From contig JADJCH010000014.1 of assembly GCA_016703325.1 (NCBI GenBank), positions 25,063-89,062 on the forward strand: a DNA stretch of 64,000 nt. Direction: 5' to 3'. This DNA is from Burkholderiales bacterium. GTDB taxonomy: Bacteria; Pseudomonadota; Gammaproteobacteria; Burkholderiales; Burkholderiaceae_C. Numbering within the stretch: the first letter of the stretch is position 1; each line of letters starts with the position of its first letter. This document shows positions 47,315 through 55,655 of the stretch, piece by piece. The notes under the pieces are model-generated. The model saw only the letters and a list, made by a program, of their open reading frames with translations. It did no database searches and was not told the origin of the DNA. The position numbers and the translations under genes were made by a program.

Positions 47315-49096
47315 ATGGACATGTCTGCCGCGGAACACAAGCGCGCCGCTTCGGCGCAAGCCTCCCGCGATTGCTCCCCCGCTGCCGAGCTCAATGGCTC
47401 GGAAATTCTGATCCGCTGCCTGCAGGCGGAGAACGTCGAGTTCGTCTGGGGCTATCCCGGCGGCTCGGTGCTCTACATTTACGACGCGCTCTACAAGCAG
47501 GAATCGATCCAGCATGTGCTCGTGCGCCATGAGCAGGCTGCAGTGCATGCCGCCGACGGCTACTCGCGTGCGACCGGCAACGTCGGTGTGGCCCTGGTGA
47601 CTTCCGGTCCCGGCGTGACCAATGCGGTCACCGGCATCGCGACCGCGTACATGGATTCGATCCCGATGGTGATCATCACCGGGCAGGTGCCGACGGCCGC
47701 GATCGGCCTGGACGCCTTCCAGGAATGCGACACCGTTGGCATCACCCGCCCGGTGGTCAAGCACAACTTCCTGGTCAAGGACGTGCGCGATCTGGCGCTG
47801 ACGATCAAGAAGGCCTTCCACATTGCCCGCACCGGCCGTCCCGGGCCGGTGGTGGTGGACATTCCGAAGGATGTGTCGCTCAACACGACGAGCTTCGCCT
47901 ACCCGGAAACGATCGAGATGCGGTCGTACAACCCGGTGCGCAAGGGTCACGGTGGCCAGATCCGCAAGGCCGTCCAGTTGCTTCTGCAGGCCAAACGTCC
48001 CTACATCTACACCGGTGGCGGTGTGATCCTGGGCAACGCGTCGGCCGAACTGCGCGAACTCTGCGACCTGCTGGGCTACCCGGTCACCCACACCCTGATG
48101 GGCCTGGGAGCGGTGCCGGCCACCGACCCGAAGTTCCTGGGCATGCTGGGCATGCACGGCACCTACGAAGCCAACATGACGATGCAGAGTTGCGACGTCC
48201 TGCTGGCGGTGGGGGCTCGTTTTGATGACCGCGTGATCGGCAACCCGAAGCACTTCGCCTCGGTCGAACGCAAGATCATCCATGTGGACATCGATCCCTC
48301 CTCGATTTCCAAGCGGGTGAAGGTCGATATACCCATCGTGGGTGACGTCAAGGAGGTGCTGCAGGAGTTGATCGTCCAGATCCGCGAGTCGCAGCAGCGC
48401 GCCGACAGCACCTCGATCAACGCCTGGTGGGGCCAGATCAACGAGTGGCGCAAACGCGAGTGCCTGAGCTACAAGCGCTCGGACGAGGTCATCAAGCCGC
48501 AGCATGTGGTTGAGACCCTGTGGGAGCTGACGCGCGGCACCGATTGCTATGTCACCTCGGACGTCGGTCAGCACCAGATGTGGGCGGCGCAGTACTACCG
48601 CTTCGCCGAACCGCGCCGCTGGATCAACTCCGGTGGCCTGGGCACGATGGGTGTGGGTCTGCCCTACGCGATGGGCATCAAACTGGCCAAACCCGAGTCG
48701 GATGTGTTCTGCATCACCGGCGAAGGCTCGATCCAGATGTGCATCCAGGAGCTGTCCACCTGTCAGCAGTACAACACGCCGGTGAAGGTCATCAGCCTGA
48801 ACAACCGCTACCTGGGCATGGTGCGTCAGTGGCAGGAACTGATCTATGAAGGCCGCTATGCGCACAGCTACATGGATGCGCTGCCGGACTTTGTGAAGCT
48901 GGCAGAGGCCTATGGCCATGTGGGCATCAAGATCGAGAAGCCTTCCGAGGTTGAGCCGGCCCTGAAGGAAATGATCCGCCTGAAGGACCGCACCGTCTTC
49001 CTCGACGTGCGCACCGACCCGACCGAAAACGTCTGGCCGATGGTGCAGGCCGGCAAGGGCATCACCGAGATGCTGCTGGGTTCCGAGGACTTGTGA
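47315..49096 (+). CDS. ilvI: Acetolactate synthase, large subunit
   Basis: This ThDP- and FAD-dependent enzyme makes acetolactate and acetohydroxybutyrate, the first common step to valine, leucine and isoleucine. The 593 residues hold the ThDP N-domain with the catalytic Glu (VRHEQAAVHAADGYSRATG, about 68), the FAD-binding middle (GMLGMHGTYEANM, about 273) and the C-domain with the ThDP/Mg motif ITGEGSIQMCIQELSTCQQY followed by NNRYLGMVRQWQ. The N-terminal 25 residues extend beyond the usual start. The small subunit follows after 177 bases. Confidence 0.94.
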   Translation: MDMSAAEHKRAASAQASRDCSPAAELNGSEILIRCLQAENVEFVWGYPGGSVLYIYDALYKQESIQHVLVRHEQAAVHAADGYSRATGNVGVALVTSGPGVTNAVTGIATAYMDSIPMVIITGQVPTAAIGLDAFQECDTVGITRPVVKHNFLVKDVRDLALTIKKAFHIARTGRPGPVVVDIPKDVSLNTTSFAYPETIEMRSYNPVRKGHGGQIRKAVQLLLQAKRPYIYTGGGVILGNASAELRELCDLLGYPVTHTLMGLGAVPATDPKFLGMLGMHGTYEANMTMQSCDVLLAVGARFDDRVIGNPKHFASVERKIIHVDIDPSSISKRVKVDIPIVGDVKEVLQELIVQIRESQQRADSTSINAWWGQINEWRKRECLSYKRSDEVIKPQHVVETLWELTRGTDCYVTSDVGQHQMWAAQYYRFAEPRRWINSGGLGTMGVGLPYAMGIKLAKPESDVFCITGEGSIQMCIQELSTCQQYNTPVKVISLNNRYLGMVRQWQELIYEGRYAHSYMDALPDFVKLAEAYGHVGIKIEKPSEVEPALKEMIRLKDRTVFLDVRTDPTENVWPMVQAGKGITEMLLGSEDL

Positions 49097-49273
49097 AGTG
49101 GATTTGCGGCGGCAAGGCGCGGCGGATCACCGTCCGCGGCGCAGGCAGCCGTCGCCTCCACGACACGAGCCTGGATTGATCCTGCTCGAATCCTCAATCA
49201 CTGACCTGTTGACGGCGATGTGCAAAGGCCCGGGTTACCGCCCGGGCCCGAGGCCATCGCCCGGAGACGAACC

Positions 49274-49765
49274 ATGAAACACATCATTGCGCTGCTGCTC
49301 GAAAACGAGGCCGGCGCCCTGTCGCGTGTCGTTGCGCTGTTTTCAGCCCGCGGCTACAACATCGAAAGCCTGACGGTGGCGCCGACGGAAGATCCGTCAC
49401 TGTCGCGCATGACCATCGTCACCTCCGGTTCGGACGAGGTGATCGAGCAGATCACCAAGCACCTGAATCGACTGATCGAAGTGGTGAAGGTGGTGGACCT
49501 CACCGAGGGCAATTTCACCGCTCGCGAATTGATGCTCATCAAGCTGCGCGCCGTAGGCAAAGAGCGCGAGGAGATGATGCGCATGGCCGAAATCTTCCGC
49601 GGCCACATCATTGACGTGACCGACAAGACCTACACGATCGAGCTGACGGGCGATTCGTCCAAACTCGATGCCTTCATCGAGGCGGTGGACCGCACCGCCA
49701 TTCTGGAAACCGTGCGCACCGGCACCAGCGGGATCGGTCGCGGCGAGCGCATCCTGAGAGTTTGA
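49274..49765 (+). CDS. ilvH: Acetolactate synthase, regulatory small subunit
   Basis: The 163-residue subunit carries valine feedback control. The N-terminal ACT domain is clear (IALLLENEAGALSRVVALFS, then RGYNIESLTVAPTED), with the valine-site region at the dimer interface, followed by the C-terminal domain that stabilises the large subunit (ELMLIKLRAVGKEREEM). The ATG at 49274 sits after GGAGACGA. It forms an operon with ilvI and probably ilvC. Confidence 0.95.
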   Translation: MKHIIALLLENEAGALSRVVALFSARGYNIESLTVAPTEDPSLSRMTIVTSGSDEVIEQITKHLNRLIEVVKVVDLTEGNFTARELMLIKLRAVGKEREEMMRMAEIFRGHIIDVTDKTYTIELTGDSSKLDAFIEAVDRTAILETVRTGTSGIGRGERILRV

Positions 49766-49768
49766 TCC

Positions 49769-49847
49769 ACCCCCGAAGCGCCTTCGGCGCCTCCCCCTCC
49801 AGGGGGCGCCGCCAGCGGCCCGGCATAGCCGGTTCCGCGGCGGCTGC
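49769..49847. repeat. Dispersed-type palindromic repeat between ilvH and ilvC
   Basis: The spacer holds consecutive inverted repeats: GAAGCGCC/GGCGCC-type arms, CCCCCT/AGGGGG around TCC, then a GGCCCGGCATAGCCGG element. This layout resembles the intergenic repeats scattered through Comamonadaceae-type genomes. It is the only copy of this type seen in the window. Confidence 0.6.
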
Positions 49848-49903
49848 TTGAACGGGCGACTTGCCGCCCGCCCCGCAACCCCGCAAGATATTTGGAGAAT
49901 CCC

Positions 49904-50920
49904 ATGAAGGTCTACTACGACAAGGACGCCGATCTCAGCCTGATCAAGGGCAAGAACGTCACCATCATCGGCTACGGCTCGCAGGGCCACGCTCACGCGC
50001 AGAACCTGAACGACTCCGGCGTGAAAGTCACCGTTGGCCTGCGCAAGGGTGGCGCCTCCTGGGCCAAGGCCGAAAAGGCCGGCCTGAAGGTGGCCGAGAT
50101 TGCCGATGCGGTCAAGAGCGCCGACGTGGTCATGATCCTGCTGCCCGACGAGCAGATTGCTTCGGTCTACAACTCCGACGTGGCCCCGAACATGAAGGAA
50201 GGTGCTTCGCTGGCCTTCGCGCACGGCTTCAACGTGCACTACGGCCAGGTCGTGCCGCGCGATGACATCGACGTGTGGATGGTCGCGCCGAAGGCCCCGG
50301 GCCACACCGTGCGCAACACCTACACCCAGGGCGGCGGCGTGCCGCACCTGATCGCCGTGCACCAGGACAAGTCGGGCAAGGCGCGTGACCTGGCCCTGAG
50401 CTACGCCACCGCCAACGGCGGCGGCAAGGCCGGCATCATCGAGACCAACTTCCGCGAAGAGACCGAAACCGACCTGTTCGGCGAGCAGGCCGTGCTCTGC
50501 GGCGGTACCGTCGAACTGATCAAGGCGGGCTTCGAGACGCTGGTGGAAGCCGGCTATGCACCCGAGATGGCCTACTTCGAGTGCCTGCACGAGCTCAAGC
50601 TCATCGTGGACCTGATCTACGAAGGCGGCATCGCCAACATGAACTACTCGATCTCCAACAACGCCGAGTACGGTGAGTACGTCACCGGCCCGCGCGTGGT
50701 GACCGAGGACACCAAGAACGCGATGCGCCAGTGCCTGAAGGACATCCAGACTGGCGAATACGCCAAGTCCTTCATCCTCGAGAACAAGGCCGGCGCTCCG
50801 ACGCTGCTGAGCCGCCGCCGCCTGACCGCCGACCACCAGATCGAGGTCGTGGGCGAGAAGCTGCGCGCCATGATGCCCTGGATCAAGGCCAACAAGCTGG
50901 TCGACAAGAGCCGCAACTGA
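49904..50920 (+). CDS. ilvC: Ketol-acid reductoisomerase
   Basis: IlvC isomerises and reduces acetohydroxy acids with NADPH and Mg2+. The 338-residue class I enzyme has the Rossmann motif IGYGSQGHAHAQNL (about 22), the NADPH-selecting Arg/Ser region in GLRKGGASW, and the Mg ligands in GIIETNFREETETDLFGEQ (about 183-200) and the C-terminal knot domain with YFECLHELKLIVDLIYEGG. The ATG at 49904 follows a TTTGGAGAA ribosome site. A strong terminator follows. Confidence 0.96.
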   Translation: MKVYYDKDADLSLIKGKNVTIIGYGSQGHAHAQNLNDSGVKVTVGLRKGGASWAKAEKAGLKVAEIADAVKSADVVMILLPDEQIASVYNSDVAPNMKEGASLAFAHGFNVHYGQVVPRDDIDVWMVAPKAPGHTVRNTYTQGGGVPHLIAVHQDKSGKARDLALSYATANGGGKAGIIETNFREETETDLFGEQAVLCGGTVELIKAGFETLVEAGYAPEMAYFECLHELKLIVDLIYEGGIANMNYSISNNAEYGEYVTGPRVVTEDTKNAMRQCLKDIQTGEYAKSFILENKAGAPTLLSRRRLTADHQIEVVGEKLRAMMPWIKANKLVDKSRN

Positions 50921-50928
50921 TCGTCGCA

Positions 50929-50986
50929 ACGGCACCCAACGGGTGCCGTCCTGCGCCGGGCCGCCCATCGGGCGGCCCTTTTCGTT
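50929..50986 (+). terminator. Double hairpin terminator after ilvC
   Basis: ACGGCACCC/GGGTGCCGT (50929-50949) is followed by GGGCCGCCC/GGGCGGCCC with a 3-base loop (50958-50978) and TTTTCGTT. The second hairpin is a classical intrinsic terminator that ends the ilv transcript before pssA. Confidence 0.88.
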
Positions 50987-51011
50987 CAGGGTGCTGGGTT
51001 ATCCTCTCGTC

Positions 51012-51854
51012 ATGACATCTGAACCCGTGAGCGACGTCGTTGAAGTGGACGTTGACGACGACATCGCCGAGCCGCCGCGCCCGCGCCGCAAGGGCATCTA
51101 CATCCTGCCGAACCTGTTCACGCTGGGCGCTCTGTTCGGAGGTTTCTACGCCATCGTGATGGCGATGAACGGTCGCTTCGAGAATGCCTGCATCGGCATC
51201 TTCTGCGCCGCCGTGCTCGACAGTCTGGATGGACGTGTCGCTCGCATGACCAACACCCAGAGCGCGTTTGGCGAGCAGATGGACAGTCTCGCCGACATGG
51301 TGAGCTTTGGCGCAGCACCGGCGCTGATCGTCTATGAGTGGGCCCTCAAGGGATTGGGCAAGGCCGGCTGGATCGCGGCGTTCGTCTACTGCGCCTGTGC
51401 GGCGCTGCGCTTGGCGCGGTTCAACACCAACATCGGCATCGTCGACAAACGCTACTTCCAGGGATTGCCGAGCCCAGCGGCGGCAGCGGTGCTGATCGGC
51501 TTCATCTGGGTGATGGACGATGCAGGTTTTCGCAACGTCTCGACCCTCGACTGGCTGTCCTGGACTGCCTTCGGCTTCACTCTCTACGCTGGCCTGACGA
51601 TGGTCACCAACGTCCCGTTCTACAGCTTCAAGGACGTGAGTCTCAAGCGCAGCGTGCCCTTCATCGTGATCGTGGCCATCGCACTGGGCATCGCGCTGAT
51701 CAACGTGCATCCGCCGATGGTGCTGTTCGGTCTGTTCATGGTGTACGGACTGTCGGGGTATGTGGTCTACGGCTTGCGCAAGTCCCGCGGCAAACCTGTG
51801 AGTGTGATTGCCACCTCCACCGATGAGCCGGACGAAGCGGGGTTGCACCGCTGA
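51012..51854 (+). CDS. pssA: CDP-diacylglycerol-serine O-phosphatidyltransferase
   Basis: PssA makes phosphatidylserine, the precursor of phosphatidylethanolamine, in the inner membrane. The 280-residue protein has an acidic N-terminus, about six membrane helices and the CDP-alcohol phosphotransferase motif DSLDGRVARMTNTQSAFGEQ continuing MDSLAD (about residues 72-97) with the metal-binding aspartates. The ATG at 51012 starts MTSEPVSDVVEVD. The gene lies between ilvC and leuA as in other Burkholderiales, but no psd gene is next to it. Confidence 0.93.
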   Translation: MTSEPVSDVVEVDVDDDIAEPPRPRRKGIYILPNLFTLGALFGGFYAIVMAMNGRFENACIGIFCAAVLDSLDGRVARMTNTQSAFGEQMDSLADMVSFGAAPALIVYEWALKGLGKAGWIAAFVYCACAALRLARFNTNIGIVDKRYFQGLPSPAAAAVLIGFIWVMDDAGFRNVSTLDWLSWTAFGFTLYAGLTMVTNVPFYSFKDVSLKRSVPFIVIVAIALGIALINVHPPMVLFGLFMVYGLSGYVVYGLRKSRGKPVSVIATSTDEPDEAGLHR

Positions 51855-51915
51855 GGCCCCGGTGAAGTCCCCAGGGTTTCGATTCAGTGCGCCCTCACCG
51901 GCTCTTAGGCCGTGC

Positions 51916-51921
51916 TATAGT
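51916..51921 (+). promoter_or_regulatory. Probable -10 box of the leuL-leuA transcript
   Basis: TATAGT at 51916-51921 would start transcription at A51927 or A51929, the latter being the first base of the leader peptide ATG. No good -35 box is seen at the right distance. Confidence 0.45.
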
Positions 51922-51928
51922 TTTTGAC

Positions 51929-51988
51929 ATGGTGATCCGATCCTTCCCCCTTCTGCTATCCCTGCCAGGAGTGCTGCGGGCGCGTTGA
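51929..51988 (+). CDS. Putative leucine leader peptide (leuL-type)
   Basis: A 19-residue open frame reads MVIRSFPLLLSLPGVLRAR, with five leucines, three in a row (CTT CTG CTA), including the rare codon CTA. No ribosome site precedes it; a TATAGT box just upstream suggests the mRNA begins at or next to the ATG, so it may be translated as a leaderless message. It is followed after 35 bases by an intrinsic terminator and then leuA. This is the arrangement of transcription attenuation, where leucine-tRNA shortage stalls the ribosome on the Leu run. The gene and mechanism are inferred. Confidence 0.65.
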   Translation: MVIRSFPLLLSLPGVLRAR

Positions 51989-52023
51989 TCGATCACACCT
52001 GTACATTTGTACTTCCCCAGATC

Positions 52024-52062
52024 ACGGCCCGCTTCGCGCAACGCAGCGGGCCGTTTGATTTT
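52024..52062 (+). terminator. Attenuator-type terminator before leuA
   Basis: A 10-bp perfect stem (ACGGCCCGCT with AGCGGGCCGT) with an 11-base loop is followed by TTGATTTT. It lies 39 bases upstream of the leuA ATG and downstream of the Leu-rich leader frame, so it would end transcription unless a competing structure forms. Confidence 0.75.
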
Positions 52063-52100
52063 CTGGTGCGGCGTTGCCTCCAACCCCTGAAAGAGCCGCC

Positions 52101-53642
52101 ATGAGCGACAAGCTGATCATTTTCGATACCACCCTCCGGGACGGCGAACAATCCCCTGGCGCTTCGATGACCCGTGAGGAGAAGCTGCGCATCGCCCGCC
52201 AGCTGGAGCGGCTGAAGGTGGATGTGATCGAGGCTGGTTTTGCCGCTTCGTCCAACGGTGACTTTGAAGCGGTCAAGTCGATCGCGGACACCATCAAGGA
52301 ATCCACCGTCTGTTCGCTGGCCCGCGCCAACGACCGCGACATCGCCCGCGCGGCGGAGGCACTCAAGGGCGCCCGCTCTGCCCGCATCCACACCTTCATT
52401 GCCACCAGCGAACTCCACATGGAGAAGAAGCTGCGCATGACGCGTGAGCAGGTGCTGGAGCAGGCCCGCCTGGCGGTGCGTTTTGCGCGCAACCTTTGCG
52501 ACAACATCGAGTTCTCGCCCGAAGACGGGTATCGCTCCGATCCTGACTTCCTCTGCCGCGTGCTGGAGGCAGTGATCGAGGAGGGGGCGACCACGCTGAA
52601 CATTCCCGACACCGTCGGCTACGCCATCCCGGAGCTCTACGGCAACTTCATTCGCAGTCTGCGCGAGCGTGTGCCGAATTCGGACAAGGCGATCTGGTCG
52701 GTGCACTGCCACAACGACCTCGGCATGGCCGTGGCCAACTCGCTGGCCGGTGTCAAGCTCGGCGGGGCCCGTCAGGTGGAATGCACGATCAACGGCCTCG
52801 GTGAGCGTGCGGGCAACTGTTCGCTGGAAGAGGTGGTGATGGCGGTGAAGACCCGCCGCGACTACTTCGGCCTGGAAGTGGGCATCGACGCCTCCCAGAT
52901 CGTGCCCGCCTCCCGCATGGTGGCTCAGACCACCGGCTTCGTGGTGCAGCCGAACAAGGCGGTGGTGGGCGCCAATGCCTTTGCGCACGCCTCCGGCATT
53001 CACCAGGACGGTGTGCTCAAGGCCCGCGACACCTACGAAATCATGCGTGCGGAGGACGTGGGCTGGAGCGCCAACAAGATCGTGCTGGGCAAGCTCTCCG
53101 GCCGCAATGCCTTCAAGCAGCGTTTGCAGGACCTGGGTGTCGCACTGGAGTCGGAGGCCGAGGTGAATGCGGCCTTCGTGCGCTTCAAGGACCTGGCCGA
53201 CCGCAAGAGCGAAATCTTCGATGAGGACATCATCGCCCTGGTGGCCGACGAAAGCGTAACCCAGGAGCAGGAGCACTACCGCCTGCTGGCGTTGTCCCAG
53301 TCGTCCGAAACCGGCGAGCGACCGCATGCCGCGGTCACCTTCAGTGCAGGTCATGAGGAGTTTCGCGCCGAAGCTGACGGCAATGGCCCGGTGGATGCCA
53401 GTCTCAAGGCCATCGAATCCCGGTTGCAGACCGGTGCGGAGCTGCTGCTGTACTCTGTCAATGCCATCACCTCGGGCAGCACCGAGTCGCAGGGCGAAGT
53501 CACCGTTCGATTGCAGCTCGGCGGTCGGGTGGTCAACGGCGTGGGTGCTGACCCGGACATCGTGGTCGCGTCGGCCAAGGCCTACCTTGCAGCCTTGAAC
53601 AAACTGCACAGCAAGGCCGAACGCGTGGCCGCTCAAGGCTGA
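52101..53642 (+). CDS. leuA: 2-isopropylmalate synthase
   Basis: LeuA condenses acetyl-CoA with 2-ketoisovalerate, the committed step to leucine. The 513 residues hold the HMGL-like barrel with DTTLRDGEQSPGASM (about 10), the metal site VHCHNDLGMAVANSLAG (about 200) and GLGERAGNCSLEEV, then the C-terminal allosteric domain for leucine feedback (AHASGIHQDGV linker; regulatory fold 390-510). The ATG at 52101 follows GAAAGAG. Its leader carries the attenuator-type elements described above. Confidence 0.96.
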   Translation: MSDKLIIFDTTLRDGEQSPGASMTREEKLRIARQLERLKVDVIEAGFAASSNGDFEAVKSIADTIKESTVCSLARANDRDIARAAEALKGARSARIHTFIATSELHMEKKLRMTREQVLEQARLAVRFARNLCDNIEFSPEDGYRSDPDFLCRVLEAVIEEGATTLNIPDTVGYAIPELYGNFIRSLRERVPNSDKAIWSVHCHNDLGMAVANSLAGVKLGGARQVECTINGLGERAGNCSLEEVVMAVKTRRDYFGLEVGIDASQIVPASRMVAQTTGFVVQPNKAVVGANAFAHASGIHQDGVLKARDTYEIMRAEDVGWSANKIVLGKLSGRNAFKQRLQDLGVALESEAEVNAAFVRFKDLADRKSEIFDEDIIALVADESVTQEQEHYRLLALSQSSETGERPHAAVTFSAGHEEFRAEADGNGPVDASLKAIESRLQTGAELLLYSVNAITSGSTESQGEVTVRLQLGGRVVNGVGADPDIVVASAKAYLAALNKLHSKAERVAAQG

Positions 53643-53715
53643 GGTCGTTTGCAGGTTTTTCAGGTTTCCGGCAGTGATTCCGAGAAAACCGGCTGAAAAT
53701 TGAAAATCATCGCCA

Positions 53716-53744
53716 AATCAAGAGGTTGCGTGACCCTCTTGATT
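53716..53744. repeat. Perfect 10-bp inverted repeat between leuA and the PBP7 gene
   Basis: AATCAAGAGG and CCTCTTGATT flank a 9-base loop. No T-run follows on the plus strand. It could be the leuA terminator or an operator for the next gene. Confidence 0.6.
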
Positions 53745-53789
53745 CCCCTAGACTGATTTTCGGTTTCAGTTGGTTTCTTCTCTACTGCC

Positions 53790-54815
53790 GTGCCTGACTT
53801 CACCCCCCGCTGGTCCCGCCAGCTGATCGTCCTGTTGTCCTTATGCCTGGGCCCGATGGCCGCGGCACAGGCTGCCGAATCGCGCGCGTCTGCCGCAGCG
53901 CGGTCGAAGAGTCGCGTGATGGTGCCCGCCAAGGCCGTGAACAAGGTCAAAGCCACCGTGCGCCGCAGCCGACCAGCCGTGCTTGCGGCTGCGCCCCTGT
54001 CGATGGGGGCCCTGGCGGGTTTGCATGGCACACGCGATGCGCTGGCGCTCAAGTCCAGCGTGGCCTATGTGATGGACCAGGACACCTCGGAGGTGCTGCT
54101 GGCCAAGAACAGCGAGGCGGTCCTGCCGATTGCATCGCTCACCAAGCTGATGACTGCGGTGGTCACCCTCGACAGCGGTGCGTCGCTGGACGAAGAACTG
54201 GAGATCAGCGAAGCCGACATCGACACCGAGAAGGGCAGCCGCTCGCGCCTGTCGGTCGGTACCCGGCTTACCCGCCGAGAGATGCTGCACTTGGCCTTGA
54301 TGGCCTCGGAGAACCGGGCCGCGAACGCGCTGGGGCGCCACCACCCCGGCGGGTTGGCTGCCTTTGTTCTGGCGATGAATCAGAAGGCCCGCTCGATCGG
54401 CATGGCCGACTCCCGCTATGTCGAGCCCACCGGGCTGTCCAGCAACAACCAGTCCACCGCCCCCGATCTGGCCCGGCTGGTCAAGGCGGCCTACGACTAT
54501 CCGCTGATCCGGGAGCTGTCGACGTCTCCGGAACATGCTGTCGAAGTGCGCAACCGCACCCTGCAGTTCCACAACACCAACGGGCTGGTGCGCAATCCGT
54601 CCTGGGACATCGGCCTGCAGAAAACCGGCTACATCGCCGAAGCCGGGCGCTGCCTGGTGATGCAGGCCCAACTGGCCGGACGCAAGCTGATCCTGGTGTT
54701 TCTGGACTCTGCGGGAAAGTACTCCCGCATCGGAGATGCCGAGCGGGTGCGGCATTGGGTCGAGGCGGGCTCTGCCACCGGCGGGGTGAACCAGATGACC
54801 GGCGGCCGGCGCTGA
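53790..54815 (+). CDS. pbpG: D-alanyl-D-alanine endopeptidase (PBP7/8 type)
   Basis: This periplasmic enzyme cuts D-Ala-meso-DAP cross-links in peptidoglycan. The 341 residues begin with a signal peptide (LIVLLSLCLGPMAAAQA, about 12-28) and a basic linker, then the penicillin-binding domain with SLTK (Ser116, Lys119), SEN (173-175) and KTG (278-280), the three active-site motifs in normal spacing. The start is a GTG at 53790 with no clear ribosome site, so the true start is uncertain. Confidence 0.9.
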   Translation: MPDFTPRWSRQLIVLLSLCLGPMAAAQAAESRASAAARSKSRVMVPAKAVNKVKATVRRSRPAVLAAAPLSMGALAGLHGTRDALALKSSVAYVMDQDTSEVLLAKNSEAVLPIASLTKLMTAVVTLDSGASLDEELEISEADIDTEKGSRSRLSVGTRLTRREMLHLALMASENRAANALGRHHPGGLAAFVLAMNQKARSIGMADSRYVEPTGLSSNNQSTAPDLARLVKAAYDYPLIRELSTSPEHAVEVRNRTLQFHNTNGLVRNPSWDIGLQKTGYIAEAGRCLVMQAQLAGRKLILVFLDSAGKYSRIGDAERVRHWVEAGSATGGVNQMTGGRR

Positions 54816-54850
54816 CCCGCTGTACCGTCGGCGGGTGACGGCCCGCCGAC

Positions 54851-55621
54851 TCAGGCGGGGCGGTAGCCGAGCGACAGCGAAATCTGACGGGCGGTGTCCT
54901 TCAGGCGTTCGCTCCAACCTTCCTCCAGTCGGTCGGCCGGCGCCGAAATCGACAACCCGGCCACCAGGCGCTCCTGGTCGTCGAAGATGCCGGCGGCCAT
55001 GCAGCGCACGCCCAGTTCCAGCTCCTCGTTGTCGCGGGCCAGTTCCATCTGGCGCACCCGAGACAGCTCCCGCTCCAGCACCGGCAACTCGGTGATGCTG
55101 TTGCGGGTGTGCCCGGTCAGCCCGGTGCGTGTGGCATAGGCGCGCACACGCTGCGGGTCATCGTGGGCGAGGAAGAGTTTGCCGACCGAGGTGAGGTGCA
55201 GCGGCGCGCGACCGCCCACGGCCCGGACCACCTGCATGCCGGAGCGTTCCGAATAGGTGCGCTCGATGTAGACGATTTCGTCGCCCTGCCTCACCGACAG
55301 GTTCACCGGCTGGTGGGTGAGCTTGTGCAGATCGCGCATGGGATTCAGCGCTGCGTCGCGCACGTCCAGGCGGGCCTTCACCAAGTTCCCCAGCTCCAGC
55401 AGACGCATGCCCAGGCGGTAGCTGCCTGCCTCAGGCCGATCGACGTACCGGCCCAGTGCCAGGTCGTTGAGAATGCGGTGCGCCGTCGAAGGGTGCAGCC
55501 CGGTCTGTTCGCTGATGTCCTTCAGCGCCACCGGATCCGGATGGGCGGCCAGCACGTCCAGCAGCATGAACATGCGTTCCAGCACCTGGATGGCTGGCGT
55601 AGAGGGGGCCTTGGAGGTCAT
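54851..55621 (-). CDS. IclR family transcriptional regulator
   Basis: The 256-residue regulator has an N-terminal winged helix (ALKDISEQTGLHPSTAHRIL, about 32-51) and a C-terminal effector domain (SVRQGDEIVYIERTYSE, GGRAPLHLTSVGKLFLAH, GVRCMAAGIFDDQERLVAGL). The effector cannot be deduced. It is convergent with pbpG and divergent from the TIGR03790 gene with a 34-base gap, an arrangement that would allow joint control. Confidence 0.92.
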   Translation of the reverse strand: MTSKAPSTPAIQVLERMFMLLDVLAAHPDPVALKDISEQTGLHPSTAHRILNDLALGRYVDRPEAGSYRLGMRLLELGNLVKARLDVRDAALNPMRDLHKLTHQPVNLSVRQGDEIVYIERTYSERSGMQVVRAVGGRAPLHLTSVGKLFLAHDDPQRVRAYATRTGLTGHTRNSITELPVLERELSRVRQMELARDNEELELGVRCMAAGIFDDQERLVAGLSISAPADRLEEGWSERLKDTARQISLSLGYRPA

Positions 55622-55655
55622 GGTCGGCAGGTCGATTCAGAGAGGGCGATTTTGC

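Noticed and set aside
47057..48919. Minus-strand open frame opposite ilvI
   Set aside because: It has the same shadow signature; the plus-strand gene is a full acetolactate synthase.
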